Origin: Planctomycetia bacterium
GTDB lineage: Bacteria; Planctomycetota; GCA-002687715
Direction of reading: 5' to 3'
Assembly (NCBI GenBank): GCA_005790545.1
Contig: SXUL01000123.1
Span: 1 to 49,403 of the forward strand
DNA length: 49,403 bases
Part shown: positions 16,870-25,035 of the stretch, piece after piece
How the letters are laid out: every line of letters starts with the position of its first letter
How positions within the stretch are numbered: the first letter of the stretch is position 1
The notes under the pieces: model-generated
Seen by the model: the letters and a program-made list of their open reading frames with translations, nothing else
The model's database searches: none
Told to the model about the DNA's origin: nothing
Program-made: the position numbers and the translations under genes

Positions 16870-17895
16870 TCAGTTGAATTTCCGGCCTTTCAGCACTTCG
16901 TCGATGAGACTGTCTGGTGTGACGCCTGCAGCTTCGCCTTCGAAGTTCAGGATGAGGCGGTGACGGAGCGTCGGGTGAGCGCAGCGCATGAGATCGGCGG
17001 GAGCCACGTGGCCACGGCCCGCACGAAGAGATTCCACCTTGGCGCAGAGGATCAAGGACTGTCCCGCGCGCGGTGAAGCGCCGTAACGCACGAAACGCTT
17101 CACGCCTTCTGGTGCGCCTGCGCCCTTGGGATGGGTCGCGAGCACGATGGCTGCTGCGAGGTCGCGCACCTCCGGGGCCACGATCACTTCGCGCGTGAGC
17201 TGGCGCAGGGTCAGCAGTTGCGGGCCATCGAGGCAGGGTTTCACCCGTGTGGAGGTCGAGGAGGTTGTGCTCTCGATCACGCGGGCGAGATCGGCTGCTC
17301 CCGGAAAGGGCACCAGCACCTTCACCATGAAACGATCGAGTTGGGCTTCGGGAAGAGGGTAGGTGCCCTCCATCTCGATGGGGTTCTGAGTGGCGAGAAC
17401 GAAGAAGGGGTCGGGCAGCGCGTGACGCACGCCCGCGACGGTGACCGCACCTTCCTGCATGGCCTCCAGCAGCGCTGACTGTGTTTTCGGAGTGGCGCGG
17501 TTGATTTCATCCGCCAGGAGCACGCTGGTGAACACAGGCCCGCGTTGAAAGCGGAAACTGCGCTGCCCCAGTTCTTCCACCACGATGTTGGTGCCGGTGA
17601 TGTCTGCCGGCATGAGGTCGGGAGTGAACTGCACCCGCGCGAAGGGAAGGTGCAGAGCGTCGGCGAGAGTGCGCACGAGCAGCGTCTTGCCGAGGCCGGG
17701 CGCTCCTTCGAGGAGCACGTGCCCTCCGGCGACGAGGGCCGTGAGCACCTCGCGGATCACTTGATCCTGACCGAGGACGACGGAACTCAGGCTGCGGGTG
17801 AGCTCATCGAAGCTCTGCTGGTACGCAGCGAGCGTGGCTTGGCTTTCGGCGAGTGATTGGGACATGGGCGCACGGCACCGGAGCAGTGGGGCCAT
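16870..17895 (-). CDS. MoxR-family AAA+ ATPase
   Basis: The ~341-residue protein is a MoxR AAA+ ATPase: VVLGQDQVIREVLTAL before the nucleotide site, Walker A GAPGLGKTLL, the FTPDLMPADITGTNI block, Walker B LLADEINRATPKTQSALLEA, sensor 1 LATQNPIEMEGTYPLPEAQL and an arginine finger region at LDRFMVKV. MoxR proteins are cytosolic chaperone-like ATPases that work with vWA partners in metal insertion or complex assembly; a vWA gene lies two genes downstream. The ATG at 17895 shares a base with the folC stop (TGATG), suggesting coupling; an ATG at 17865 is an equally plausible start by protein sequence. No canonical cytosolic DUF58 partner is visible. Confidence 0.92.
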   Translation of the reverse strand: MAPLLRCRAPMSQSLAESQATLAAYQQSFDELTRSLSSVVLGQDQVIREVLTALVAGGHVLLEGAPGLGKTLLVRTLADALHLPFARVQFTPDLMPADITGTNIVVEELGQRSFRFQRGPVFTSVLLADEINRATPKTQSALLEAMQEGAVTVAGVRHALPDPFFVLATQNPIEMEGTYPLPEAQLDRFMVKVLVPFPGAADLARVIESTTSSTSTRVKPCLDGPQLLTLRQLTREVIVAPEVRDLAAAIVLATHPKGAGAPEGVKRFVRYGASPRAGQSLILCAKVESLRAGRGHVAPADLMRCAHPTLRHRLILNFEGEAAGVTPDSLIDEVLKGRKFN

Positions 17896-19271
17896 CAGGA
17901 TAACGGACGGCGCACCTCCTGTGTGAGCATGCTTCGGAGTGCTCCGGCCAGATACAGGGAGCCCGTGACGAGGAGGACCCCGCCGCGGGCCTCTCGGCGT
18001 GCCGCGGCCAACGCCTCCAGAGGACTCTCGATGGCGTGTCCACCCAGAGCCTCCGCGAGGTCAGCGGCACTCTGCCCGCGCGGCCCGGGAACAGTGGTGG
18101 TGGTCACGGAAGCTGCGTCCACCAATGGGGCGAACACACTGACCGGATCCCGTTCCAGCGTGAGTCCGACAAGGGCGTGGACGGGGCGGCCAGCCGCCAG
18201 TTGCTGGGCGAGCTCGAAGATCGCGGCCACAGACTCCCGCGTGTGGGCGCCATCGAGAAGCACTGGCGGATTGTCGGGAAACCACTCGGCCCGGGCCGGC
18301 AGGCTGGCCGTCGCGAGGGCTGCGCGGGCCCGATCGAGATCGAACTCCCGTCCCATGCGCCTCAGGAGGAGCGCTGCGGCAGCGAGCGCGAGCAGGGCGT
18401 TCAGCGCCTGATGGCGGGAACCGAGAGGCAGCAGGAGATCGCGCACGGGGAGCCCCGCAGCGATGCCATCCACGGCGAGTTGCGGTTCTGAAGTGTCCCT
18501 ACGGACGAGCCGCGTGCGGCTGACGACGAAATCGCGGCCGACGTGGAGCAGCGGTGCGCCAAGCTCCACGGCCCGTCCGGCGATGGTGGCGAAGCCTTGG
18601 TCGCCCGGGTGGAGCCCGAGGAGCAACGGCACCCCCCGCTTCACGATGCCCGCTTTCTCGAAGGCCACTGCATCATGGGTGGAGCCGAGGATCTGGGTGT
18701 GATCGAGACCGATGCTGGTGATGATGCTCGCAACAGGCTGCACGATATTCGTGGCGTCGAGGCGTCCCCCAAGGCCGACTTCGAGCACGCTGGCGTCAGC
18801 CACCAGTGCGTGCAGGAAGCCCATGGCCGTGAGGGCCTCGAAGAAGGTCGGCACAAGTTCCGGAGCCGATGCGCGCATCTGTTCGACATGGGGACGGAGT
18901 TGATCTGCGAGCGCAGCGAACTCGCCGCCGGTGATGTCCCGGCCATCGATGGAGAGTCGCTCCGTCACCCGTTCCACATGCGGCGAGATGAAGTGAAAGG
19001 CTCTTGCGCCATGCGCAGTGAGGATGGCCGAGGCGAAGCGGGCCGTGCCGCTCTTGCCCTTGGTGCCCGTGATGTGGATGGCGGGACGCGTCCGCTCCGG
19101 ATGGCCGAGGGCGCGGGCCAGCACCTGCATGCGCTCGAGCCCGAATGGAAAGGGCTTCGCGGCGGCGGGCTTCAGTTGCTCCCAGTCCGTGAAACTCGCG
19201 AGATAGGCCAGCGCGCGAGAGAGTTCCGCTTCGTCCGCGGGCAAGGGTGCTGCCGTCACGGGAGGCAGCAT
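17895..19271 (-). CDS. folC: Bifunctional folylpolyglutamate/dihydrofolate synthase
   Basis: The 458-residue Mur-ligase-family enzyme adds glutamate to folates and, in many bacteria, makes dihydrofolate from dihydropteroate. Visible features are the P-loop HITGTKGKSGTARFASAI, FISPHVERVTERLSIDG, SVLEVGLGGRLDATNIVQP, SIGLDHTQILGST and the C-terminal domain site NPPVLLDGAHTRESV. The ATG at 19271 was chosen because the conserved fold starts about 30 residues later. It is divergent from the small membrane protein gene across 35 bases. It is the first gene of a five-gene minus-strand unit, although its function has no evident link with the MoxR and surface proteins behind it. Confidence 0.92.
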   Translation of the reverse strand: MLPPVTAAPLPADEAELSRALAYLASFTDWEQLKPAAAKPFPFGLERMQVLARALGHPERTRPAIHITGTKGKSGTARFASAILTAHGARAFHFISPHVERVTERLSIDGRDITGGEFAALADQLRPHVEQMRASAPELVPTFFEALTAMGFLHALVADASVLEVGLGGRLDATNIVQPVASIITSIGLDHTQILGSTHDAVAFEKAGIVKRGVPLLLGLHPGDQGFATIAGRAVELGAPLLHVGRDFVVSRTRLVRRDTSEPQLAVDGIAAGLPVRDLLLPLGSRHQALNALLALAAAALLLRRMGREFDLDRARAALATASLPARAEWFPDNPPVLLDGAHTRESVAAIFELAQQLAAGRPVHALVGLTLERDPVSVFAPLVDAASVTTTTVPGPRGQSAADLAEALGGHAIESPLEALAAARREARGGVLLVTGSLYLAGALRSMLTQEVRRPLS

Positions 19272-19306
19272 AGAATGAGCCGCACACTGCGGAAGTGAGA
19301 GTTTGC

Positions 19307-19615
19307 GTGCCCAGCCCATTGCCGAATCCGTTCACATCACTCGGCCGCGCCCGCTCAGGGCGCTATTCCTCAGGACCCGGCCCGGTCTTGTTGCGGCTCG
19401 TCCTCCTGATCGTCGGCGTTGCCGCAGCGCTCGTGTTCCTCGGTGATGTGGAGCCAGGTGCTGCCTTCCGTGCGGCGAGTGGAACAAGCGCTGAGAGCGA
19501 GGTGCAAACGGCGCTGGTGTGGTTTGCCGCGGGGTTCTTCATCTTGGTCGGCGTGTTGCTGTCGTTCGTCGCGTGGCGGGACCGCCGTGCGCGTTGCCGC
19601 GGGGAGGTGTCATGA
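19307..19615 (+). CDS. Small two-helix membrane protein
   Basis: The ~102-residue product has a polar basic N-terminus (SLGRARSGRYSSGPGP), a helix LLRLVLLIVGVAAALVFLG, a short outer loop, a second helix ALVWFAAGFFILVGVLLSFV and a basic tail. No family was recognised. The GTG at 19307 was preferred over a GTG at 19295 because a GTGAG-like site precedes it; there is no ATG before the first helix. Its TGA overlaps the aroB ATG (ATGA), which argues that it is a real, translated gene. Confidence 0.6.
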   Translation: MPSPLPNPFTSLGRARSGRYSSGPGPVLLRLVLLIVGVAAALVFLGDVEPGAAFRAASGTSAESEVQTALVWFAAGFFILVGVLLSFVAWRDRRARCRGEVS

Positions 19616-20670
19616 CGACGACCTTCAGCTTGAATGTGACGCGCCGCGAGGAGTCGCTGATCCACTGTGGTGATGTCCGCAACCTGCCGGACATCCCGCA
19701 ACTGAAGCCGGTTTCTGTGTTACCGGTGCTCGATGCCGGTGCCTTCGCCGCCCATCGGCCGCGCATCGAAGCCGTGACGCTGCGCTTCGGCAGTGAGGTT
19801 CTGGATCCGCTCATCCTGCCGGGTGGCGAAGGCGTGAAGGATCTCGCCGGCTTCCCCGCCTTGGTGACAGCCGCCCTCGCGCGCCGGCCCGGGCGCAAGA
19901 CGCGCGTGCTCATCGTCGGTGGTGGGGCCGTGCTCGACGCAGGGCAGTTCCTCGCTGCCGTGTTGCTGAGGGGCCTCGAGTCCGTCGTGGTGCCAACCAC
20001 GCTCCTCGCGCAAGTGGATGCAGGACTCGGCGGCAAGTGCGGGCTGGATGCAGGCGCGACCAAGAACCAGATTGGCGTGATCCGTCAGCCCCGTCTCGTG
20101 CTCGTCGATCCGGCGTTCCTCACCAGCCTCTCCGCTGCGGAGATCCAGTCCGGTCTCGGTGAGATGTGCAAGATGGCGTTGCTCGAGGGAGGCACGCTCC
20201 TCGAATCTCTGCGCGCGCACGTGGTGCGCGGTGGCGGCATTCCGGATGCAGACTTGCTCGCCGCGGTGCTTCGCGCGAAGGCCCGCTTCGTCAGCGAGGA
20301 TGCGTTCGAAGGCGGGCGCCGGATCTTCCTCAATCTCGGCCATACCATCGGACATGCTCTTGAATCACTCGCGCTCGCAGCGGGGGTGCCGCTCGCACAT
20401 GGTGCCGCGATTGCGCTCGGGTTGCGTGCCGAGACCCGCGCCTTCAATCCCGGGATGGCGCCGCTGGTCGACGATCTTCTCGACGCAGCCGGGTTGCCGC
20501 GAAAGGCTCCGGCGGGTCTCTCGTGGGCCGCACTCGAGGAGCATCTCGTCCACGACAAGAAGGTGCGGGATGGCGTGCTGCGCGTGCCGGTGCTGGGAAG
20601 TGCGGGACGCGCATGGATCGTGATTGCCACAGTGGACGATTGCGCCGCCGCGGCCAAAACACTGGCCTGA
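19612..20670 (+). CDS. aroB: 3-dehydroquinate synthase family protein
   Basis: The 352-residue protein has the AroB fold: a NAD-binding N-terminal half with LPGGEGVKD and VLIVGGGAVLDAGQFLAAV, then VVPTTLLAQVDAGLGGKCGL with AGATKNQIG, the metal-site histidines in NLGHTIGHALE and PLAHGAAIALGL, and the lysine pair HDKKVRDG. This enzyme converts DAHP to 3-dehydroquinate in the shikimate pathway. Related sugar-cyclising enzymes share most motifs, so a specialised role cannot be excluded, but the motif set fits AroB. GGGGAGG precedes the ATG at 19612. Confidence 0.88.
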   Translation: MTTTFSLNVTRREESLIHCGDVRNLPDIPQLKPVSVLPVLDAGAFAAHRPRIEAVTLRFGSEVLDPLILPGGEGVKDLAGFPALVTAALARRPGRKTRVLIVGGGAVLDAGQFLAAVLLRGLESVVVPTTLLAQVDAGLGGKCGLDAGATKNQIGVIRQPRLVLVDPAFLTSLSAAEIQSGLGEMCKMALLEGGTLLESLRAHVVRGGGIPDADLLAAVLRAKARFVSEDAFEGGRRIFLNLGHTIGHALESLALAAGVPLAHGAAIALGLRAETRAFNPGMAPLVDDLLDAAGLPRKAPAGLSWAALEEHLVHDKKVRDGVLRVPVLGSAGRAWIVIATVDDCAAAAKTLA

Positions 20671-20796
20671 GCACACCGCGTCAGGGTGCGTGCGTTTCAG
20701 TCGCGCTGTCCTTCGGCTGCTGTGCGCATGGACAGTTGCGCAAGGCAATGCAGCGGATCGTGACAATCTGCTGTCTCAAGACGCGACACTCTCTGC

Positions 20797-20804
20797 GCCG
20801 ATCC
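20797..20804 (+). promoter_or_regulatory. Possible sigma-28-type -10 element for flagellin
   Basis: GCCGATCC lies 86 bases before the flagellin start and matches six of the eight bases of the flagellar sigma factor (FliA) -10 box GCCGATAA. The matching -35 TAAA is poor (AAGA at the usual distance). Position upstream of a flagellin gene makes it worth noting, but support is weak. Confidence 0.3.
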
Positions 20805-20868
20805 ATGGTGTGAAGCAGGCGGGACTCATGTGCCAGGCGATGGCAGACATGATCCCGCGGGACGCTCG

Positions 20869-20882
20869 GAGAGAGAGAGAGG
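20869..20882 (+). promoter_or_regulatory. GA-repeat ribosome binding site of flagellin
   Basis: Six GA dinucleotides run into GG, giving GAGAGG seven bases before the ATG at 20890. This strong purine-rich site fixes the flagellin start and suggests high translation. Confidence 0.65.
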
Positions 20883-20889
20883 TAATCCA

Positions 20890-21714
20890 ATGGGACTTCG
20901 TATCAGCACCAACGTTTCTTCACTGACGGCTCAGCGCAACTTGCTCAGGGCCACCGACGGGCTGCACAGGAACTTCGAACACTTGTCCACTGGCAAGCGC
21001 ATTTCGCGCGCCTCGGACGACGCAGCCGGTCTCGCCATCAGTTCACGGCTCGGTGCCCAGGTGCGCGGCGTGGATCAGGCGATCCGCAATGCGAACGACG
21101 GCATCTCGCTGGTGCAGACGGCGGAAGGCGCTCTCGCTGAAATCGAGTCGACGCTCGTCCGCATGCGCGAAATCGCGGTGCAGGCGAACAACGGCACACT
21201 GTCCGGCGCGGACCAGGACAATCTGCAGGAGGAATTCTCGCAGCTGAAGTCCACCGTCGATCAGGTGGCGAACAGCACGAACTTCAACGGCCAGTCGCTG
21301 TTGAACGTCTCGGCCGCGATCTCCCTGCAGATCGGAGCTGGCACCACGGCCGGCGTCGACACCATGAGCGTCAGCATGGCGTCTGTGACGAACACGAGCT
21401 TGTCGATCAGCACCCTCGACGTGGGCAGCACTGGCGACGCCTCGGCGGCCATCGCGGCCCTCGACACGGCGCTGGACACTGTGACCAGCTCCCGCGGTGA
21501 CTTCGGTGCGGTGCAGAACCGCCTGAACAGCGCGATCAATGCTCTCCAGGTGCGCAGCGAGAATCTGTCGGCCGCACGCAGTCGAATCCTCGACGTCGAC
21601 GTGGCCTTCGAGACCGCGCAGCTCACCAAGAACAACATTCTGCAACAGGCAGCCATCTCGGTCCTCGCGCAGGCGAACCAGCAGCCGTCGGCGGCCTTGA
21701 GCCTCCTCGGCTGA
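20890..21714 (+). CDS. fliC: Flagellin (short, D0-D1 only)
   Basis: The 274-residue protein is a minimal flagellin. The N-terminal D0/D1 helices start MGLRISTNVSSLTAQRNL and include STGKRISRASDDAAGLAIS; the C-terminal helices include FGAVQNRLNSAINALQVRSE and end ILQQAAISVLAQANQQPSAA. The central region is only about 70 residues and Ser/Thr-rich, so the surface-exposed D2/D3 domains of larger flagellins are absent. It polymerises outside the cell to form the flagellar filament. The gene stands alone, with an upstream candidate FliA box and a strong terminator behind it; no FliS, FliD or export gene is in the window. The ATG at 20890 has GAGAGG upstream. Confidence 0.97.
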   Translation: MGLRISTNVSSLTAQRNLLRATDGLHRNFEHLSTGKRISRASDDAAGLAISSRLGAQVRGVDQAIRNANDGISLVQTAEGALAEIESTLVRMREIAVQANNGTLSGADQDNLQEEFSQLKSTVDQVANSTNFNGQSLLNVSAAISLQIGAGTTAGVDTMSVSMASVTNTSLSISTLDVGSTGDASAAIAALDTALDTVTSSRGDFGAVQNRLNSAINALQVRSENLSAARSRILDVDVAFETAQLTKNNILQQAAISVLAQANQQPSAALSLLG

Positions 21715-21781
21715 TCTCGATCACACATACGGGTCTGCGCGACCTCAAGCGCGCCTGACCCGACCCAGAGAGTGGTGATCC

Positions 21782-21811
21782 GGGCCGGAATCTCGCAAGA
21801 GGTTCCGGCCC
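21782..21811 (+). terminator. Flagellin terminator, 13-pair stem with GCAA tetraloop
   Basis: GGGCCGGAA and TTCCGGCCC form a perfect 9-base stem; a T-G wobble and CTC/GAG extend it to 13 pairs around a GCAA loop, and a T-rich run (CCTTCCTTT) follows. It lies 68 bases past the flagellin stop and is a convincing intrinsic terminator. The GCAA loop is the same as in the hairpin at 7201-7228. Confidence 0.85.
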
Positions 21812-21921
21812 CTTCCTTTGGTTGGCGGCACATTTCCTGCGGCAGAGGGACATTCTCCCGACGCCGCGCATCTGGTGCCTCGGACCGCGCAGCGTTCTGG
21901 TTGCTCGCGGGCTGAGGCCTC

Positions 21922-23211
21922 ATGAAAGCTGCTGCCGTGGGTGTGTTGTTGCTGGCTGTGACGGCTCTCGCGCAGAGTGCTGGTGGGCGTCCGCTGCTCG
22001 TGCCGCAGGCAGGCAGCGTGTACGCCTTTGTGCCGGGCGCGGCGCCCGGCTTTCTTGCGCATTGTGGCGGGTTCCTCGCCGCGTTGCGCGCGGATCTTGA
22101 TGGTCACTGGCTGGCTCGCGATCTGGTCTACGCGCGGCTCATTCTCGGTGGGGAAAGCGGCGTGCATGTGCTGCCACTTCCGGCTCCCGCGCATGATGCT
22201 GTGTTGGTCGAGGGGAACCGCGTGGCTGCCGTCCTGACGCAGGGCAGCGCCGGCCAGTTGTTCGTCGCGGAGCGCACCGGCGTGCCTCTCTATGCGCTGG
22301 CGCTGCCGCGCCTGCCGCTCAGGATCGCAGCGTGCGCACGCGGTCTTCTGCTGCTCGTGCGCGACACTTCCGGGAGGCACCACCTTGAAGTGCGGGATGA
22401 CGCGGACGGGTCCTTGCGCGCCACACGCCTGCTGCGCGGCCATCTGAGAGAACTGACCTTCAATGACGAGGGCCTGCTTCTTGTTCCCGATGCAGGCGGC
22501 GCGGTCGAGTATGTCGAGCAGAGCGGCCTCCGGACGACGCGCATCGAGGCAGCGCCGGCCGGATTGGTCGAGGTCATGCCGTGTGGAGGAAACGCGCTCT
22601 GCGGACTGCTCGAACCTGGACACACGCTCTGGATGCGGCGTGCCTCGGGTCCGAGCGATCAACTGCCTGTGGGCTCCCCGATGCGACTCGAAGCGTTGCC
22701 GGGTGGGGGAGCGCTCGTACGCGAGCTGGGTTCTGGAACTGCCCATCGGGTGGAACGAGAGGGCTTGAGCTGGTTTGGCTGGGCGCCGGGAGCGCTCGAT
22801 TTCAGCGACGGGGCAGGACTGCGCCATGGGCGCGGGGCCGCACTGGAACATGACGCCGACGGAGATGGATTCACTACCGCACTCGAACTGCGTGAGGGCA
22901 CAGACCCTGGCGCGGCTTCTTCGAGGCCCTTCGTGCTCCAGCAGACAGGACCGCTGCTTCATCTGGCGTCGCCACAACATGGTTGCAGCATCTTCTGGAT
23001 TCATGCGGAGTGTGGCGTGCGATTCCCTGGCTTTCTCGTGCCGCCCGCCGCGTGGGTGAGTTCCACGGTGGGAACACTCGACCCGGCTGGCGATGGCTGG
23101 CTGCTGCTGGCCAGTGCGCCGGGATTGCCGGGCCGTGTGCGTGCCTCGCTTTTCGATCCGCAGAGCGGTTGCATCCTCACGACGGCCAGCGAGGAGTTGC
23201 ACGCGTGGTGA
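21922..23211 (+). CDS. Secreted protein of unknown function with EF-hand-like loop
   Basis: The 429-residue protein has a signal peptide (MKAAAVGVLLLAVTALAQSA). The middle is a series of short beta-strand-like segments, perhaps a divergent beta-propeller. Near residue 315 it carries DADGDGFTTALELREGTDP, a calcium-binding loop of the thrombospondin type 3/EF-hand kind often seen in planctomycetal surface proteins. The C-terminal ~90 residues (LLHLASPQHG..., GWLLLASAPGLPG) resemble a small beta-domain found at the end of secreted planctomycetal proteins; that resemblance is an impression only. No enzyme motif is seen. GAGG precedes the ATG at 21922, and the stop overlaps the dprA start. Confidence 0.7.
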   Translation: MKAAAVGVLLLAVTALAQSAGGRPLLVPQAGSVYAFVPGAAPGFLAHCGGFLAALRADLDGHWLARDLVYARLILGGESGVHVLPLPAPAHDAVLVEGNRVAAVLTQGSAGQLFVAERTGVPLYALALPRLPLRIAACARGLLLLVRDTSGRHHLEVRDDADGSLRATRLLRGHLRELTFNDEGLLLVPDAGGAVEYVEQSGLRTTRIEAAPAGLVEVMPCGGNALCGLLEPGHTLWMRRASGPSDQLPVGSPMRLEALPGGGALVRELGSGTAHRVEREGLSWFGWAPGALDFSDGAGLRHGRGAALEHDADGDGFTTALELREGTDPGAASSRPFVLQQTGPLLHLASPQHGCSIFWIHAECGVRFPGFLVPPAAWVSSTVGTLDPAGDGWLLLASAPGLPGRVRASLFDPQSGCILTTASEELHAW

Positions 23212-24455
23212 ACGAACGTCGCCTCATGGCTCTGCTGCGCTGGATGTCGGCGGGCGGGGAATCCACGGACCTCGCGGAGCTTGAACGGAGCTTTGGATTG
23301 CCGCTAGAAACGCTGCTCGTGGAAACGGTGGCCGGTCCACCACGGCTCGCAGCGGCCGCTTCGCCCGCAGCGCTGCGCAGAGCGGAGGAATGGATGACAC
23401 TCTGCAGAGCGCGCGGCATCACGGTGCTGATGTGTGAGGATGTGCCCGAGTTCGCCGCCTTGCCCCAACCGCCGTTGCTCGTGTTCCTCCGTGGTCAACT
23501 GGGAACGGCGCCCAGACTCTCGGTGGTTGGTGCACGTGCGGCCTCACATCATGGTCTGCGCAACACACGACGGCTGTGTGGAGCCGTCGCGGCTGCAGGT
23601 GTCCCCATCGTCTCAGGTCTCGCGCGTGGCATCGACGCGGCGGCTCATGCGGCGGCGCTCGAATGCGGAGGCGTGACGGTGGCGGTGCTCGGTTCTGGTC
23701 TGGATGAGTGCTATCCGCCGGAACATGCGGCGCTGCTGGAGCGCATCATCGAGACGGGAGCTGCGGTGAGCGAGTGGCCGCCGGGCACTCCGCCTTTGCC
23801 GCATCACTTCCCGCGCAGGAACCGGCTGCTCGTGGCCTTGGGCAAGGCCCTGCTGCTCGTCGAGAGCCGCCTGCGCTCTGGATCGTTCACATCTGTGCGC
23901 TGGGCCGCGGATCTCGGGCGCGAGATGCTCGTGCTGCCCGGCCCCGCGGATGCGCCCCAGAGCGAAGGGCCGGTGCAACTGCTCCGTGAGGGTGCCACGG
24001 CCGTCACGGAAGCAGAGCACATTCTCGAGGCCCTCAGTGTCGCGGGCGGAGTCAGTGGCGCGGTCGTCCCGCACGGGTCAAAGTCATTCTCGGCGGTGCA
24101 ACAGCGCCTGCTCGGCATCCTCGGAGCGGAGGCCCTGGATCTCGATGCGCTCGTGCGCGTGTCTTGCGAACCACCGGGGAGCGTGCTGGCGGCGGTGCTC
24201 GGGCTCGAAATGGCCGGAGCCGTTCAGCGGGATGACTGGGGCGCGTTCAGCGTGCGTGGCGCGTCAGAACAGCGGGCCGTGGTCGATGCCGAGATCCAGC
24301 ACGAAGTGCAGTGCGACAGTGGCCGCGACGAAGATCAGGAGGCCCTTCAGAGTGTGGCGGAGACCGATGCGCAAGGCGGCGCGCAGGTCGTCCCGGCCGG
24401 GAACGCTGGCGACGAGGTTCACCACAACGAAGAGCGGCAGGAACAGTGCGAGTGA
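23208..24455 (+). CDS. dprA: DNA-processing protein DprA (Smf)
   Basis: DprA protects incoming single-stranded DNA and loads RecA during transformation. The Rossmann core carries LSVVGARAASHHGLRNTRRL, IVSGLARGIDAAAHAAALEC, AVLGSGLDECYPPEH, HFPRRNRLLVALGKALLLVE and SGSFTSVRWAADLGREMLVLPG. A winged-helix DprA C-domain follows (LDLDALVRVSCEPPGSVLA...LEMAGAVQRDDWG). The GTG start at 23208 overlaps the preceding TGA (GTGA). The frame continues about 62 residues past the normal DprA end (near base 24260) and runs antisense through the small membrane gene at 24264-24470. That tail is acidic, lacks family likeness and is probably not functional. Confidence 0.88.
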   Translation: MNERRLMALLRWMSAGGESTDLAELERSFGLPLETLLVETVAGPPRLAAAASPAALRRAEEWMTLCRARGITVLMCEDVPEFAALPQPPLLVFLRGQLGTAPRLSVVGARAASHHGLRNTRRLCGAVAAAGVPIVSGLARGIDAAAHAAALECGGVTVAVLGSGLDECYPPEHAALLERIIETGAAVSEWPPGTPPLPHHFPRRNRLLVALGKALLLVESRLRSGSFTSVRWAADLGREMLVLPGPADAPQSEGPVQLLREGATAVTEAEHILEALSVAGGVSGAVVPHGSKSFSAVQQRLLGILGAEALDLDALVRVSCEPPGSVLAAVLGLEMAGAVQRDDWGAFSVRGASEQRAVVDAEIQHEVQCDSGRDEDQEALQSVAETDAQGGAQVVPAGNAGDEVHHNEERQEQCE

Positions 24456-24470
24456 GGTGAGGAGGCTCAT
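24264..24470 (-). CDS. Small membrane protein
   Basis: The 68-residue product has two hydrophobic helices: SLLTSLALFLPLFVVVNLVA at the start and GLLIFVAATVALHFVLDLGI near the end, separated by a basic loop with SVPGRDDLRAALRIGLRHTL. Its ATG overlaps the stop of the DUF6677-like gene (ATGA), suggesting translational coupling. It overlaps the 3' end of the dprA frame by 192 bases on the opposite strand. I trust this gene more than the dprA tail because of the coupling and the membrane pattern. The family is unknown. Confidence 0.6.
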   Translation of the reverse strand: MSLLTSLALFLPLFVVVNLVASVPGRDDLRAALRIGLRHTLKGLLIFVAATVALHFVLDLGIDHGPLF

Positions 24471-24925
24471 GCGCGGGCCTCCGGTGCCTCGGCTTGCGGG
24501 GAACGCGCGAGGTCGTGGACGTCGCACATCGCAAGGATGTTCAGGAGGCACGCAGCGCCAGTGTAGAGCTGCGCCGTCGAGTAGAAGATGTCCGCAGCTT
24601 CGATGCTTGCACCCTTGGTGAGGAGCGCCGTGATGGCGGTCATGAGCCCGCCGGGGAATTGCGCAAGTCCCCAGATGGGGTGGCGATCAAACGGAGAGAC
24701 CGTGGCGAAGTCGCCGAGGATGAGGCCCGCGACGAACGTCGGTACCAGCGTGAGCGCAAAGAACAGCGCCCGGTCCTTCCGTCCGAGGATCCAGTGGCCG
24801 AGGCCGGGAACCAGCCACGCGCCGAGCAAAGCCTTCCTTTGCAGTGGATTCGCGCTGAGGATGAGCCACAGGAATCCGATGCCTGCGAGAACGGGGAGAA
24901 GCTTCAGGGCCAGCGGTCCGAGCAT
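24467..24925 (-). CDS. DUF6677-like membrane protein
   Basis: The 152-residue protein has about four membrane helices. It contains NPLQRKALLGAWLVPGLGHWILGRKDRALFF in pieces such as GAWLVPGLGHWILGRKDR, the pattern of small TM2-type and DUF6677 membrane proteins in Planctomycetota, and ends with LYTGAACLLNILAMCDVHD. The family assignment is from memory. It may scaffold or regulate envelope proteins; no enzyme motif is present. It is coupled to the small membrane protein behind it. Confidence 0.65.
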   Translation of the reverse strand: MLGPLALKLLPVLAGIGFLWLILSANPLQRKALLGAWLVPGLGHWILGRKDRALFFALTLVPTFVAGLILGDFATVSPFDRHPIWGLAQFPGGLMTAITALLTKGASIEAADIFYSTAQLYTGAACLLNILAMCDVHDLARSPQAEAPEARA

Positions 24926-25035
24926 GAGCGGCCTTTCATAGCAGCGACCGGCCGTGCCGGGAAGGCATGCGCGCGTGTCGTGGACCCTCGTGGGTGACGC
25001 TGGTAGCGTGCTTGCACGACGGGAATGCGCGGTTC

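Noticed and set aside
20869-20882. GA dinucleotide repeat as a phase-variation tract
   Set aside because: Slippage would not change the distance between the last GAGG and the ATG, so little effect on translation is expected, and six repeats are few.
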